A stretch of DNA of 64,000 bases from Saccharothrix sp. NRRL B-16314. Its GTDB lineage: Bacteria; Actinomycetota; Actinomycetes; Mycobacteriales; Pseudonocardiaceae. The stretch is taken from positions 934,891 through 998,890 of the forward strand of contig NZ_JNXC01000001.1 of the NCBI RefSeq assembly GCF_000716595.1, written 5' to 3'. A program made the position numbers and the translations under genes. The notes beneath the pieces are model-generated. The model saw only the letters and a program-made list of their open reading frames with translations. It was not told the origin of the DNA and searched no databases. Shown in pieces: positions 18,101 to 26,445 of the stretch (position 1 is its first letter; the number at the start of each line of letters is the position of its first letter).

Positions 18101-18229
18101 GGCATCGCCGTGCCGTGGTTCGAGCAGCAGGGCGGCGGCACCGCCTACCTGATGCCGAAGACGATCGACGACATGGTCGCGGACGGCGTGCTGGTGGAGG
18201 TCGCCAACCAGGACGCCCCGAACCACTGA
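15125..18229 (+). CDS. YezG-like / TNT-domain fusion, long form with repetitive linker
   Basis: 1034 aa with the same architecture as the preceding protein: YezG-like (about 1-150; DGRGSWSNARYQ, FPRTDENVPDWLRR), second domain (about 185-275; LLSYLDRAPVAVIGRG, TDGHWIWPAAVGYYLR), third small domain (about 740-820; WEVSYFDHGPTNP) and TNT (about 920-1025; EVDRFGEGEGNLVYAAGT, RPYHVYRLRRPV, WFEQQGGGTAYLM). The Arg, His and Gln expected for NAD+ hydrolysis are present. It differs by about 450 residues of acidic, Gln/Pro-rich repeats between domains 2 and 3 (LGEPQ, GYDQPGYEQ, NDST, HHSDQ) and an Asn-Gly repeat after domain 3. The ATG has GAGGGGG close upstream; TTG at 15128 is an alternative with better spacing. 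Confidence 0.8.
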   Translation: MLHVSELKPLNPTEQDALVKQIGLTLMRAAPEEWRHVTAEYRATGRYFELAAEVRTADGALRAWSPPHEVAGLFSRLRAGMYRDGRGSWSNARYQLDHPSSYNLDFDRAEPSWTTPPPPQAYLDEMRFFPRTDENVPDWLRRRLQQTAPPPQDQLPHDQPRAFRTARVFDGAGPGGRPSVNRPPVADTDRDLLLSYLDRAPVAVIGRGFDADVLNPDAPALVPVAFQTDGHWIWPAAVGYYLRAYDVPPEPELVERAKAQDFVLPEVSEEARVAAAANLGAPAAPQGTVLPVAEPVGAPVEQPVEVGTTVVAPLPALAADRAPEPVNQPEPPVDVEETANLTELRPEIIEYAQDGPPYRVRFDEDGPVIDDRYRRESYVDGMDLFAPAAYEGDSNETRLNEIQSGTPEQGNPQPDEPQPGESRPSEPQSVERQSAEPQSNEPQLGEPQLGEPQLGEPQLGEPQLGEPQPDDTGSRAPELHDTQTWNPFTDEEPEAEPATEPAEETAEVRAITDEPAHVEQAHEQPAYDQPAYERPGYDQPGYEQPGYDQPVYEQSGYDQPGYEPSAEHEPQPLGEPSVAPEDTAEHPADDSTNDSTNDSTNDTVDTVDAAGEDAAEVTAEFEMDQDRLYAPERAESHFAEQSYTEPHTEQPFGEQAFGEPEDTRFESRDDEPQAGDQHHSDQHHSDQHVTEQVPPPFADQATQFAPAVELFDDVDQPAPPAPILSPPPVEPPVQVDVPKPPEPRQVTPDEERELSAVRRTLDGLDVPPTAYRFGGEPADHTWMLRVDGQDWEVSYFDHGPTNPVRFDRLEDAAAYLIGRLVLTNRRAPRPPAPMPPPPPQRPRPPMNGVNNGLNNGMNNGLNNGFREEPPRRPGPPQQQRPPVEPPVPAPSAQATQVVQPASQSGAMTSTQEPKPQRSWPINPMNGEPPLTLFRHKKMVELPAGMEVDRFGEGEGNLVYAAGTPFGQRSLVPSWINRPYHVYRLRRPVEVLTGIAVPWFEQQGGGTAYLMPKTIDDMVADGVLVEVANQDAPNH
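16451..16525 (+). repeat. 15-bp tandem repeat encoding LGEPQ
   Basis: Five copies of cagctgggcgaacca (last copy varied) inside the linker of the long TNT protein; the preceding 15 bases are a degenerate copy. Near identity at DNA level indicates recent expansion. Confidence 0.9.
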
Positions 18230-18312
18230 CGGCCTGAACCACCGACGACCTGAACCACCGACGACCTGAACCACCGACGGCCTGAACCACCGACGGCCTG
18301 AACCACCGACGC
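18221..18312 (+). repeat. 16-bp tandem repeat starting in the last codons of the TNT gene
   Basis: Unit aaccaccgacggcctg with starts at 18221, 18237, 18253, 18269, 18285 and 18301 (partial). The first unit contains the last two codons and the TGA of the long TNT gene, so the array has grown out of the gene end. It fills the space to the convergent pentapeptide-repeat gene. Confidence 0.9.
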
Positions 18313-18316
18313 ACCG

Positions 18317-18940
18317 TCAGCCGACGCGCAACCCGTGCGCGGCGGCGAAGGCGACGGCAGTGTCCAAGTCCACCCGCGCGCCGCGCAGGGTGGCTTGGGC
18401 GAGCCCGTCGGCGTCCAGCCGCGCACCCCGCAGGTCGGCGCCTTCCAACCGGCACCCCAGCAGTCGGGCGCCGGTCAGGTCGGCGTCACGGAGGTCCGCT
18501 TCGCGCAGGTCGGCGCCCTCCAGGTTGGCCTCGCGCAACCGCAACCCGCGCAACGACGCCTTGGGCAGCACGGCGCCGGTCAGCCCGGCGAGCGTGAGAT
18601 CGGTCTCCTTCAACGAGATCGGCCGCATCGCGCAGTCCACGAACACCGACCCGAGCCACGAGCACGACGTGAACGTGGACGACGCGAGCACCGCCCTGGT
18701 GAACCGGCACGACCGGAACGCGGTGGCGTCGTGCGCGGACTCGCCGAGGTCGGTCCGGTCGAACGTGCACTCGGTGAACGTGCACCCGGACGTCCTCACC
18801 CCGCGCAGGTCGGCCTCGGTGAAGTCGCACCGGACGAACGACCGGCCCGCCAACTCCTGCCCGTACAGGACCGCGTCGGAGTAGTCCTCACCCACGATGT
18901 CCACGGCGCTGTCCCCGGTGCCGTCCCCGATGATGTCCAC
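18317..18940 (-). CDS. Pentapeptide-repeat protein
   Basis: About 207 aa built almost entirely of A(D/N)LxX pentapeptides, clearest in LREANLEGADLREADLRDAD and LEGADLRGARLDADGL; this predicts a right-handed quadrilateral beta-helix. The phased Cys/Phe/Thr repeats at 45-110 (CDFTEADLRG, CTFTECTFDRTDL) are the same fold with Cys and Phe in the core. Some such proteins mimic DNA and protect gyrase (Qnr/MfpA); nothing here shows that function. GTG at 18940 is chosen because AAGG lies 7 bases upstream; a GTG two codons earlier is also possible. Divergent from mdh. Confidence 0.85.
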   Translation of the reverse strand: MDIIGDGTGDSAVDIVGEDYSDAVLYGQELAGRSFVRCDFTEADLRGVRTSGCTFTECTFDRTDLGESAHDATAFRSCRFTRAVLASSTFTSCSWLGSVFVDCAMRPISLKETDLTLAGLTGAVLPKASLRGLRLREANLEGADLREADLRDADLTGARLLGCRLEGADLRGARLDADGLAQATLRGARVDLDTAVAFAAAHGLRVG

Positions 18941-19033
18941 TGTCACACCTTGTCATCGTTCGCCAGTTGGTAACCTCCGACCTGCCGGGTAACCCCGCCC
19001 GGTGCGCGGTCCCGGTGTAGAGACCGCCGCTGA

Positions 19034-20086
<1,053 letters not shown>

Positions 20087-20105
20087 GTTCCCGAAGAGCC
20101 GTACC

Positions 20106-20141
20106 CCACGAGAGGGCCGCCCGAGGGTGGCCCTCTCGTGG
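20106..20141 (+). terminator. Terminator after mdh
   Basis: Perfect 13-bp stem ccacgagagggcc / ggccctctcgtgg with a 10-nt loop, 20 bases past the mdh stop. Confidence 0.85.
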
Positions 20142-20154
20142 CATGTTGGGTGTC

Positions 20155-20964
20155 ATGAACCAGTGGCCCGTGCCCACGCCCGACCTGCCCTCCGACGTGC
20201 ACCCCGCGCTCGCCGCCACCGCGCTCGCCGCGTCCCGCGCCTACGGCCAGGCCCGCCGCGACTTCACCCGCGTGCAGCTGCGGGAGGAGGTCGCCGACGG
20301 CGCGGACGGCACGCCGACCATGCGGGTGGACGCGATCGTGGAGGCCGCGATCGCCGAGGCCGCCGCCGGAGCGGGCGCCAACCTGCTGTCCGAAGAGGCC
20401 GGGTTCCTCGACAACGGGTCAGTCGCGACCCTCGTGATCGACCCGGTGGACGGTTCCGCGAACGCCGCGCTCGGCGTGCCGCTGTCGTGCTTCGCGGGCG
20501 CGCTGGTGATCGACGACCAGCCGGTCGAGGCCCTCACCGTCTGGTTCGACACCGGCCGGGCGTGGTCCGCGCACGCGGGCAGGCCCACGCCGTTCCGCAC
20601 GACCGGCCGCACGAAGCTCAAGGGCGCGTCGGTGTGCATGATGCGTCCGAAGCGCGGCACCGAGGAAGCCTGGATGCGGGTGGCGAACGAAGCCGACCGG
20701 ATTCGCGTGCTGTGCACGACGTGCCTGGAGACGGCGCTGGTCGCGGAGGGTTCCATCGACGCGTTCGCCGATCCCGGCTCGGACACCCACCGGCTGATGG
20801 ACCTGATGGCCGCCCTGGTGACCGTGCCCGCCGCCGGTGGTGCGCTGCTCGACCTGCACGGCCGGCCGTTGACCTTCGACCTGGACCTCTCCCGCCGCTG
20901 GTCGGGCATCGCCGCCGCCACACCCGCCCTCGCCGACGAGTTGATCGGCACCATCCTCGGCTGA
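20155..20964 (+). CDS. Inositol monophosphatase-family protein
   Basis: 269 aa of the Li+-sensitive, Mg2+-dependent sugar-phosphatase superfamily. It has the metal-binding LLSEEAG and [18 protein letters not shown] (IDPxDG(T/S)) and a C-terminal region [19 protein letters not shown] replacing the usual WDxAAG motif, which is altered. The substrate (inositol, histidinol or FBP-like phosphate) cannot be told. The ATG at MNQWPVP was taken; an ATG four codons upstream starts two bases after the mdh terminator stem and is less likely. Confidence 0.75.
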   Translation: MNQWPVPTPDLPSDVHPALAATALAASRAYGQARRDFTRVQLREEVADGADGTPTMRVDAIVEAAIAEAAAGAGANLLSEEAGFLDNGSVATLVIDPVDGSANAALGVPLSCFAGALVIDDQPVEALTVWFDTGRAWSAHAGRPTPFRTTGRTKLKGASVCMMRPKRGTEEAWMRVANEADRIRVLCTTCLETALVAEGSIDAFADPGSDTHRLMDLMAALVTVPAAGGALLDLHGRPLTFDLDLSRRWSGIAAATPALADELIGTILG

Positions 20965-21018
20965 CGTGCCCGGGAACGTTCCCAGGTTGCCGTTTCGCTC
21001 AACGAACGGGGTTGTGGA

Positions 21019-21927
21019 TCACGCGGACCGGTACCACTGCGCCGTTTCCGCGATCGCCTCCTCGTGCGGTGTCACCGGAAATCGCCCGAAAGTGGACTCG
21101 AACGCGGAGTGGTCCACCACCCACGCGCGGGTCCGCTGGTGGTCCATCTCGCCGGAGCCGCGCAACCGCTTGTCGAACATCGCGCTCACGGTGACGGTCG
21201 ACGACGGCAGCCGCAGCGGCTTGCGCGCGTTGCCGAGCACCCGTCCCGTCAGCGCGATGAACTCCCGGACGGTCACCGTCCCGGCGGCCGGCGTGTGCCA
21301 GACCTTCCCGTCCGCCCGCGCGTCGTCACCCAGCACGATCTGCGCCCGCGCCGTGTCGGCGAGGTAGGCGAACGTGTGCGGGAGGTCCAGCGGCCAGAAC
21401 CACAGCGCGTTCCTGCCCCGCGTCATCGGCTTGATCATCAGCTCGCCGGGCAGCGACGAGGTGCCGCCCGGACCGTAGTAGTCCGAGGAACGACCGGTCG
21501 CCACCGGCACGGACGCCTGCCGCAACCGCGCGCCCAGTTCGCTGCGCAGCTTCTCCTTCGGCCCCGCCGGTCGTTCCGGCGTGTCCTCGGTCAGCGGGCC
21601 GGTGACCGGGCCGTACGAGTACAGGTTGTCCGCGAACACGATCTTCGCACCGGCGGCCTCCGCTGCGGCGACGGTGTTGTCGAACATCGTCGGCAGCATG
21701 TCCGCCCAGCTGGTGTACGGGACGTTGGCGGACAGGTGGACCACCGACGCGCCCTCCACGGCCTTGAGCGTCGACGCCCGGTCCATCAGGTCCGCGCGCA
21801 CGTCCTGCGCACCCTCCGGAACTCCACCCGAACGTGTTACCGCCCGTACCTCTCTGCCCGCCGCCACCAACTGCCTGGTGATCTCCCGACCGATGCCCCG
21901 ACCCGCTCCCAGCACGACCACCGTCAT
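21019..21927 (-). CDS. NAD-dependent epimerase/dehydratase (extended SDR)
   Basis: 302-aa Rossmann protein: Gly-rich VVVLGAGRGIGREITRQL at the N-terminus, and DNLYSYGPVTGP with the Tyr of the SDR active site region followed by SDYYGPGG. No specific pathway. The ATG at MTVVVLGAG has GGAGGCG upstream. It is divergent from a TetR gene across a 17-bp palindrome and is probably its target. Confidence 0.85.
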   Translation of the reverse strand: MTVVVLGAGRGIGREITRQLVAAGREVRAVTRSGGVPEGAQDVRADLMDRASTLKAVEGASVVHLSANVPYTSWADMLPTMFDNTVAAAEAAGAKIVFADNLYSYGPVTGPLTEDTPERPAGPKEKLRSELGARLRQASVPVATGRSSDYYGPGGTSSLPGELMIKPMTRGRNALWFWPLDLPHTFAYLADTARAQIVLGDDARADGKVWHTPAAGTVTVREFIALTGRVLGNARKPLRLPSSTVTVSAMFDKRLRGSGEMDHQRTRAWVVDHSAFESTFGRFPVTPHEEAIAETAQWYRSA

Positions 21928-21954
21928 GACGCCTCCGTACCAAGCTCTCACTGT

Positions 21955-21971
21955 TGTTAGAAGTTCTAACA
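21955..21971. promoter_or_regulatory. TetR operator palindrome
   Basis: Perfect 17-bp inverted repeat tgttagaagttctaaca (8-bp arms, one central base), with a further half-site gttaga at 21975-21980. It sits in the 79-base divergent promoter between the SDR and TetR genes and is AT-rich against the background. Confidence 0.7.
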
Positions 21972-22006
21972 CAAGTTAGAGTGCGTTTGTCAAGGAGGTG
22001 CGGAGA

Positions 22007-22768
22007 GTGGTCAACGTGCGGCGCGAGCGGTTCCGCGAGGAGACGAAGGTCGAGGCCAAGCGCATCGCGCTGGAGCAGCTGGCGGAACAGGGGATCGCCG
22101 GGATCTCGGTCAACGCCATCGCCAAGCGGATGGGCGTGACGGGGCCCGCGCTCTACCGGTACTTCAAGGGCCGCGACGACCTGCTGAACGACCTGGTCAG
22201 GGACGCGTGGCACGACCTGGCGGACGCCGTCGAGGCGGCGGTCTCGGCGTCGGAGGGCGCAGATCCACCCGATCGGGTGCGCGCGTTCGCGGCGGGCTTC
22301 CGGTCGTGGGCCATCGCCCAGCCGCACCGGTACCTGCTGCTGCTCGGCACGCCGCTACCCGGCTACCAGGCGCCGGAAGACACGATCATGGCCGCACACC
22401 GCACGATGAGCGCGTTCCTGGCTGTGCTGCCGACGGGGGCACTGGCGGCAGGCGCACCGCCGGCAGGGGCACAGTCGACGGGGGCACTGGCGACGGGGGA
22501 ACCGCCGCGTGAGGACGCCACGGCCGGGCTGGACGCCCAGCTCGTGGCGTGGGCGGGCTCGCGCGGCGAGGGCACCGTGCCACCCGCCGTGCTGCTCGCC
22601 GGCCTGCGGGGTTTCACCAGGCTGCACGGCGTGCTCAGCCTGGAGGTCGCGGGCCAGTTCGGACCGATGGGGATCGACCCGGCGCTGCTCTACCGCGCCG
22701 AGGTCGAGTCCTTGATCCTGGGTGATTCGGACGTCCGGGGCTCGACCAGCGTGTCCGGGCCTGGGTAG
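22007..22768 (+). CDS. TetR-family regulator with low-complexity insert
   Basis: 253 aa. The HTH region is EAKRIALEQLAEQGIAGISV and GVTGPALYRYFKGRDDLLND, followed by a WHG/TetR C-terminal domain (RYLLLLGTPLPGYQAP). The GTG at VVNVRRERFREE has AAGGAGG 8 bases upstream. Between about residues 140 and 170 lies a Gly/Ala/Pro/Thr insert (PTGALAAGAPPAGAQSTGAL) made of 15-base DNA repeats, probably a surface loop. The 3' end overlaps the convergent DUF1918 gene by 79 bases. Probable repressor of the SDR gene via the 17-bp palindrome. Confidence 0.85.
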   Translation: MVNVRRERFREETKVEAKRIALEQLAEQGIAGISVNAIAKRMGVTGPALYRYFKGRDDLLNDLVRDAWHDLADAVEAAVSASEGADPPDRVRAFAAGFRSWAIAQPHRYLLLLGTPLPGYQAPEDTIMAAHRTMSAFLAVLPTGALAAGAPPAGAQSTGALATGEPPREDATAGLDAQLVAWAGSRGEGTVPPAVLLAGLRGFTRLHGVLSLEVAGQFGPMGIDPALLYRAEVESLILGDSDVRGSTSVSGPG

Positions 22769-22914
22769 ACCAGGCCTTCGTGGCCGTCCGAGAACCGGAC
22801 CAGGTATGGGGGCGCACCTTCCGAGCCGCGGACTTCCACGATCTCGCCGATCTTCTCGTCGAGACCGACCGCGCGGCTGTGGACGTGCAACCGGTCGCCT
22901 ACTGTCGCGTGCAT
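22690..22914 (-). CDS. DUF1918 small protein
   Basis: 74 aa. MHATVGDRLHVHSRAVGLDE and PPYLVRFSDGHEGLVYPGPD are the DUF1918 signature, a small SH3-like beta-barrel family found across actinobacteria, function unknown. The ATG has GGAGG 8 bases upstream. The last 79 bases are antisense to the TetR 3' end, so the reading frame is constrained on both strands. Confidence 0.85.
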   Translation of the reverse strand: MHATVGDRLHVHSRAVGLDEKIGEIVEVRGSEGAPPYLVRFSDGHEGLVYPGPDTLVEPRTSESPRIKDSTSAR

Positions 22915-22981
22915 CTGCAACACCTCCGGTGCGTCACAGCGTAGGACTGTTCCGAAGGTACCGACAGCCTGGCATTTCCGC

Positions 22982-23377
22982 TCAGGAGCAGGCGTTGGAC
23001 AGCTTGGCGACGGTGTCCAGCTTCTCCTGCGCCCACGCGGCGGCGTTGGCCGGGTTCAGGTCCTCCACCGTCACGTTGCTCATGGTGTCGGACACGCCGG
23101 TGATGGCGTCCTTGAGCGTGGTGTCGCCGGCCTTCGCGGCGAGGGCGTTCAGCTCCTCGGCCTTCTTCTGGGTCTCCTCGAGCGCCTTCTGCGGGTCGGC
23201 GGAGTCGGGGGTGAAGTTCGCGAGCTTGAGCGCCTCGATGCACAGCGTCGCCTTGTCCGCCGCCTGGCCGACCTGGTTCGCGGTGTCCGACGCCTGCTGT
23301 ACGGCCTCGCAGCCGGACGCGACCCCGATGAGGCCCAGCGCCAGCATGATGGTGGCGAGCGGACGACCTGCGCGCAT
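22982..23377 (-). CDS. Small secreted lipoprotein, unknown function
   Basis: 131 aa with an N-terminal export signal: MRAGRP, then a hydrophobic core LATIMLALGLIGVA and a lipobox-like ASGC at residues 20-23, so Cys23 is likely lipidated. The mature part is helical and Ala/Lys/Glu-rich (LEETQKKAEELNALAAKAG), with further Cys residues at CIEAL and at the C-terminus (NACS). No family recognised. GGGAG lies 6 bases before the ATG. It follows the ABC operon by 35 bases on the same strand and could be cotranscribed. Confidence 0.7.
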   Translation of the reverse strand: MRAGRPLATIMLALGLIGVASGCEAVQQASDTANQVGQAADKATLCIEALKLANFTPDSADPQKALEETQKKAEELNALAAKAGDTTLKDAITGVSDTMSNVTVEDLNPANAAAWAQEKLDTVAKLSNACS

Positions 23378-23412
23378 GGAGTGCTCCCGTTCGTTGACCG
23401 TTTCGTCCGACT

Positions 23413-24369
23413 CTACCGACGCGCGTACAGGCGACGCACCACATCGTCGATTTCGGGTTCCACGACTACGAGGTCGTGCACTTCCGCGCGAGCCGCCACC
23501 GCCGAGATGAGCGCCGCCGCGGTGGTGTCCGCCCGGCGGAACGTGAGGTGGTGTCGCAGTCCGTTCACCTCGGTCCGCACCGAGGTGACACCGGGCAGCC
23601 CGTCCAGCCCCGTGGCCGGTTTTTCCAAGTCCACCACCAGAACCCGGTCCGGCGCGACCTTCGCGCGCAGCTCGTCCAACGGCCCGTCGGCCAGCACCGT
23701 GCCCCGGTCGATCACCACGAGACGCGGGCACAGCCGCTCGATGTCGTCCAGGTCGTGCGTGGTGAGCAAGAGCGTCGTGCCGCGCTGGGCGTTGAGGTCG
23801 GCCAGGAATTCCCGCAGGCGTTCCTTGGACTCCAGGTCGAGGCCGATCGTCGGCTCGTCCAGCACGAGCAACTCGGGTCCGTGCAGCAGGGCCGCCGTGA
23901 CCTCGCCGCGCATCCGCTGCCCGAGGGAGAGTTGGCGGACCGGCGTGTCCAGGAACGGTCCGAGGTCGAGCAGGTCGACGCACTCCCGGAGCCGACTGGC
24001 GTGATCACCCTGCGGCACCCGGTAGATCGCGCGGAGCAGGTCGAAGCTGTCCCGCAGCGGCAGGTCCCACCAGAGCTGGCTGCGCTGGCCGAAGACCACC
24101 CCGATGCGCCGCGCGAGATCACGCCGAGCCCGCGACGGGTCCACTCCGGACACCCGGACGCGCCCGGACGTCGGCACGAGGATGCCGGTGAGCATCTTGA
24201 TGGTGGTCGACTTGCCCGCCCCGTTGGGGCCGACGTACCCGACGGCTTCCCCTGCGGCGACGTCGAACGCGACCGAGTCCACCGCCCGCACGACGCGCTT
24301 CTCACGCCTGAAGCGGCCGACCTTCGTCGTCACCGTGAACTCGCGGCACAGGTCGCGCACCTCGATCAT
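23413..24369 (-). CDS. ABC transporter ATP-binding protein (ABC-2 type exporter)
   Basis: 318 aa. Walker A GPNGAGKST, Q-loop VVFGQRSQLWWDLP, signature LSLGQRMRGE (one Ser-Gly variant, LSxGQ), Walker B LLVLDEPTIGLD and the switch His in LTTHDLDD. The N-terminal extension FTVTTKVGRFRREKRVVRAVD and the C-terminal domain match exporters of the NatA/DrrA-like class encoded with two DUF990-like permeases. The ATG overlaps the stop of the upstream permease (ATGA). Substrate unknown. Confidence 0.92.
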   Translation of the reverse strand: MIEVRDLCREFTVTTKVGRFRREKRVVRAVDSVAFDVAAGEAVGYVGPNGAGKSTTIKMLTGILVPTSGRVRVSGVDPSRARRDLARRIGVVFGQRSQLWWDLPLRDSFDLLRAIYRVPQGDHASRLRECVDLLDLGPFLDTPVRQLSLGQRMRGEVTAALLHGPELLVLDEPTIGLDLESKERLREFLADLNAQRGTTLLLTTHDLDDIERLCPRLVVIDRGTVLADGPLDELRAKVAPDRVLVVDLEKPATGLDGLPGVTSVRTEVNGLRHHLTFRRADTTAAALISAVAARAEVHDLVVVEPEIDDVVRRLYARR

Positions 24370-25172
24370 GATCCAGTCCCTCGGTAGTGCCGGACGGCCG
24401 CGCGCCAGATGAGGCCGGCGACGACGGCTGCGGCAACGGCGACCAGCGGTGAGGCCCAGCCGAGGAAAGCGGGACCGCCCAACGGGTCCGGGCGGTCGAG
24501 CAGGGCAAGGCTGGGGTAGTAGGCGACGAACGCGCCGGGGATGACGAACGCGAAGAACCGGCGCAGCCACTTGTCGTACACGGTGGCGGGGTACGAGGTG
24601 AACGCGTTGCTGCCGTACGTGACCGCGTTGGCCAGCTCCTGGCCGTCGACCACCCAGAAGCAGATCGCGTTGGCCACGATCCAGATGGCCGAGAAGATCA
24701 CCGCGCCGCTGAGGGGCGCCACCACGACCAGCGCCGCCGTGAACGGCGACCACGCGATGTCGTTGTGGCTCAAGGCGTAGACCAGCACGACGACACCGGC
24801 CACGATCCGACCGAGCTTCCGCAGCGGGAGGTCGGTCGCCATCATCTGCGCGAGCGTGCCCAGCGGGCGCAGCAGCAGGACGTCGAACGTCCCGGTGCGG
24901 ATGTACGTCGGCAGCTCGTCCAGCTGGCTGGCGACGAGGTCCGCGATCCCGAACGCGGTCCCCGCCAGCGCGTACATCAAAACGACCTCGTCGACCGAGA
25001 AGCCGCCGAGCGCGCCGACGCGGTCGAACAGGACGAGGATGATCGCCAGCTCGGTCAGCTGGCCGAGGGCGTTGGCCACGCACTGGAGGACGAACGACGC
25101 GCGGTAGGACATCTGCCCGCGCAGGCGTGCGCCGATGAGCTTCGCGTAAATGCCGGCGGTCGAGTCAGCCAC
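24366..25172 (-). CDS. ABC-2 type permease subunit
   Basis: 268-aa membrane protein, about six helices, with the family stretch QLDELPTYIRTGTFDVLLLRPLGTL (cytosolic coupling region). It pairs with the neighbouring permease as a heterodimer served by the ATPase downstream. GTG start, overlapping the upstream permease by 8 bases. Confidence 0.85.
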   Translation of the reverse strand: MADSTAGIYAKLIGARLRGQMSYRASFVLQCVANALGQLTELAIILVLFDRVGALGGFSVDEVVLMYALAGTAFGIADLVASQLDELPTYIRTGTFDVLLLRPLGTLAQMMATDLPLRKLGRIVAGVVVLVYALSHNDIAWSPFTAALVVVAPLSGAVIFSAIWIVANAICFWVVDGQELANAVTYGSNAFTSYPATVYDKWLRRFFAFVIPGAFVAYYPSLALLDRPDPLGGPAFLGWASPLVAVAAAVVAGLIWRAAVRHYRGTGS

Positions 25173-25941
25173 CTTGCACGACCACCTTGCGCACCGCGCG
25201 TTGCAGCACCAGGTGCCCCACCCCGAGGACCACGACGACCCAGAACGCCTGCCCCGCCAGCAGCGGCCAGGGCGAACCGCGTTCGAGGAACACGTCGATC
25301 GGCGCTTGCAGCATGGCGGCGAACGGCGTGGACCAGAGAGCCGGTGCGGCCCAGGAGGGGAAGAACGCGAGCGGCACGGCCAGCCCGCTGAGCAGCCAGG
25401 CGAACCCGGTGTAGAGCGCCTGCGCGCCGCGGTTGTCGAGGAGCCAGAAAGTGGTGGCGTTCAGCAGGAACCGCATCCCGAAGCTGACGACCACCGCGAG
25501 CACCGCGCTCACCGCGAACAACGGCAAGGTGGCCGGCTCGGGCCACCGGAAGGGGAAGAACAACGCCCCGAACGCGATCGGTGGTGCGAGCCGCACGAGC
25601 ACGGCGTACCCGGCACGCCCGACGTCCTCGGCCAGCAACGCCGACTGGAGGTGCCACGGTCGGTAGAGGTCGACCACGACGTCCCCGCTGCGGATGCGGT
25701 CGGCCAGCTGCTTGTCGCCCCACAGCACGACCACTGCCATCAACCCCTGGCCGAGCCACACGTAGGTGGCGGTGGCGGCCACGTCATAGCCGGCGATGGG
25801 CCCCTGGGAGACGGCTGCGACCAGCACGGCCATCCTGAGCAGCCCGAACGCGACGTTCGTCGCCATTCCGGCGACCATCGCCTGTCGATAGGTGGAATAC
25901 CTGCGGAAACCGGCCAGCGCAAGACGGGCGTAGGCGCGCAC
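25165..25941 (-). CDS. ABC-2 type permease subunit, first gene of the operon
   Basis: About 258 aa, six predicted helices, with the parallel coupling motif KQLADRIRSGDVVVDLYRPWHL. It is homologous in layout to the next permease, and together with the ATPase the three genes form a complete exporter packed with overlaps. The GTG at VRAYARLALAGF is preferred; TTG codons 3 and 9 codons upstream are alternatives, all with weak ribosome sites. Confidence 0.8.
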   Translation of the reverse strand: MRAYARLALAGFRRYSTYRQAMVAGMATNVAFGLLRMAVLVAAVSQGPIAGYDVAATATYVWLGQGLMAVVVLWGDKQLADRIRSGDVVVDLYRPWHLQSALLAEDVGRAGYAVLVRLAPPIAFGALFFPFRWPEPATLPLFAVSAVLAVVVSFGMRFLLNATTFWLLDNRGAQALYTGFAWLLSGLAVPLAFFPSWAAPALWSTPFAAMLQAPIDVFLERGSPWPLLAGQAFWVVVVLGVGHLVLQRAVRKVVVQGG

Positions 25942-25995
25942 GTCTTCCAACCCTAGGAACGGGGGCAACCGATTTACCGCGTTCGGCCGGCCCGG

Positions 25996-26445
25996 TCAGT
26001 TCGAACCGGACGGTGGACCCCACACCGCCAACCACTGCTCCCCGCGCTCCCGCAACCGGCCGTCCCGCACCAACGGCACCACCGGCGCCAAACCCCGCGC
26101 CACCGCCTTCAGGAACCGGTCCGGCAAACCGTTCTCCGCCAACACGTCCGCCACCAACGCGTCCGGATCGGAGGCCCAAGTCCCGACGGACCCCGCCACG
26201 CGGGCGCGCAGCGCGAACCGATCAGCCACGGCCCGAGCCCGCCGCAACCCGTTGCGCTCACCGCCGTGCGAAGCGGCGAGCGCCACCGCCGCCCAAGCCG
26301 CCCGGTTCACCGCGGGCCGCGCCTCGTCGTAGACCCTGCCCTGGGCCAGCACCCGAACCCACTCCCAGTCGTTGGCGCCGCCGACTCCCGCTCCGGTGTC
26401 GCCCGGCCCCTTGTCGCCCATGCCGCTCACTGCCGGGCCGCTCAC
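25996..26445 (-). CDS. Hypothetical protein coupled to arsR
   Basis: 141-149 aa, no family recognised. It has a helical, Arg/Ala-rich body (WVRVLAQGRVYDEARPAVNR) and a C-terminal part that reads like a HEAT- or death-like helical bundle (LVADVLAENGLPDRFLKAVA, ERGEQWLAVWGPP). A GTG overlapping the ArsR stop (GTGA) would give 149 aa; an ATG at 26421 gives 141. A 15-bp direct repeat (26423-26437, 26438-26452) spans the junction. Probably cotranscribed with arsR. Confidence 0.55.
   Translation of the reverse strand: MSGPAVSGMGDKGPGDTGAGVGGANDWEWVRVLAQGRVYDEARPAVNRAAWAAVALAASHGGERNGLRRARAVADRFALRARVAGSVGTWASDPDALVADVLAENGLPDRFLKAVARGLAPVVPLVRDGRLRERGEQWLAVWGPPSGSN

Noticed and set aside
11289..18229. 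Complete type VII secretion locus
   Set aside because: No EccB, EccC, EccD, EccE or mycosin gene is in the window; only substrates and toxins are present.
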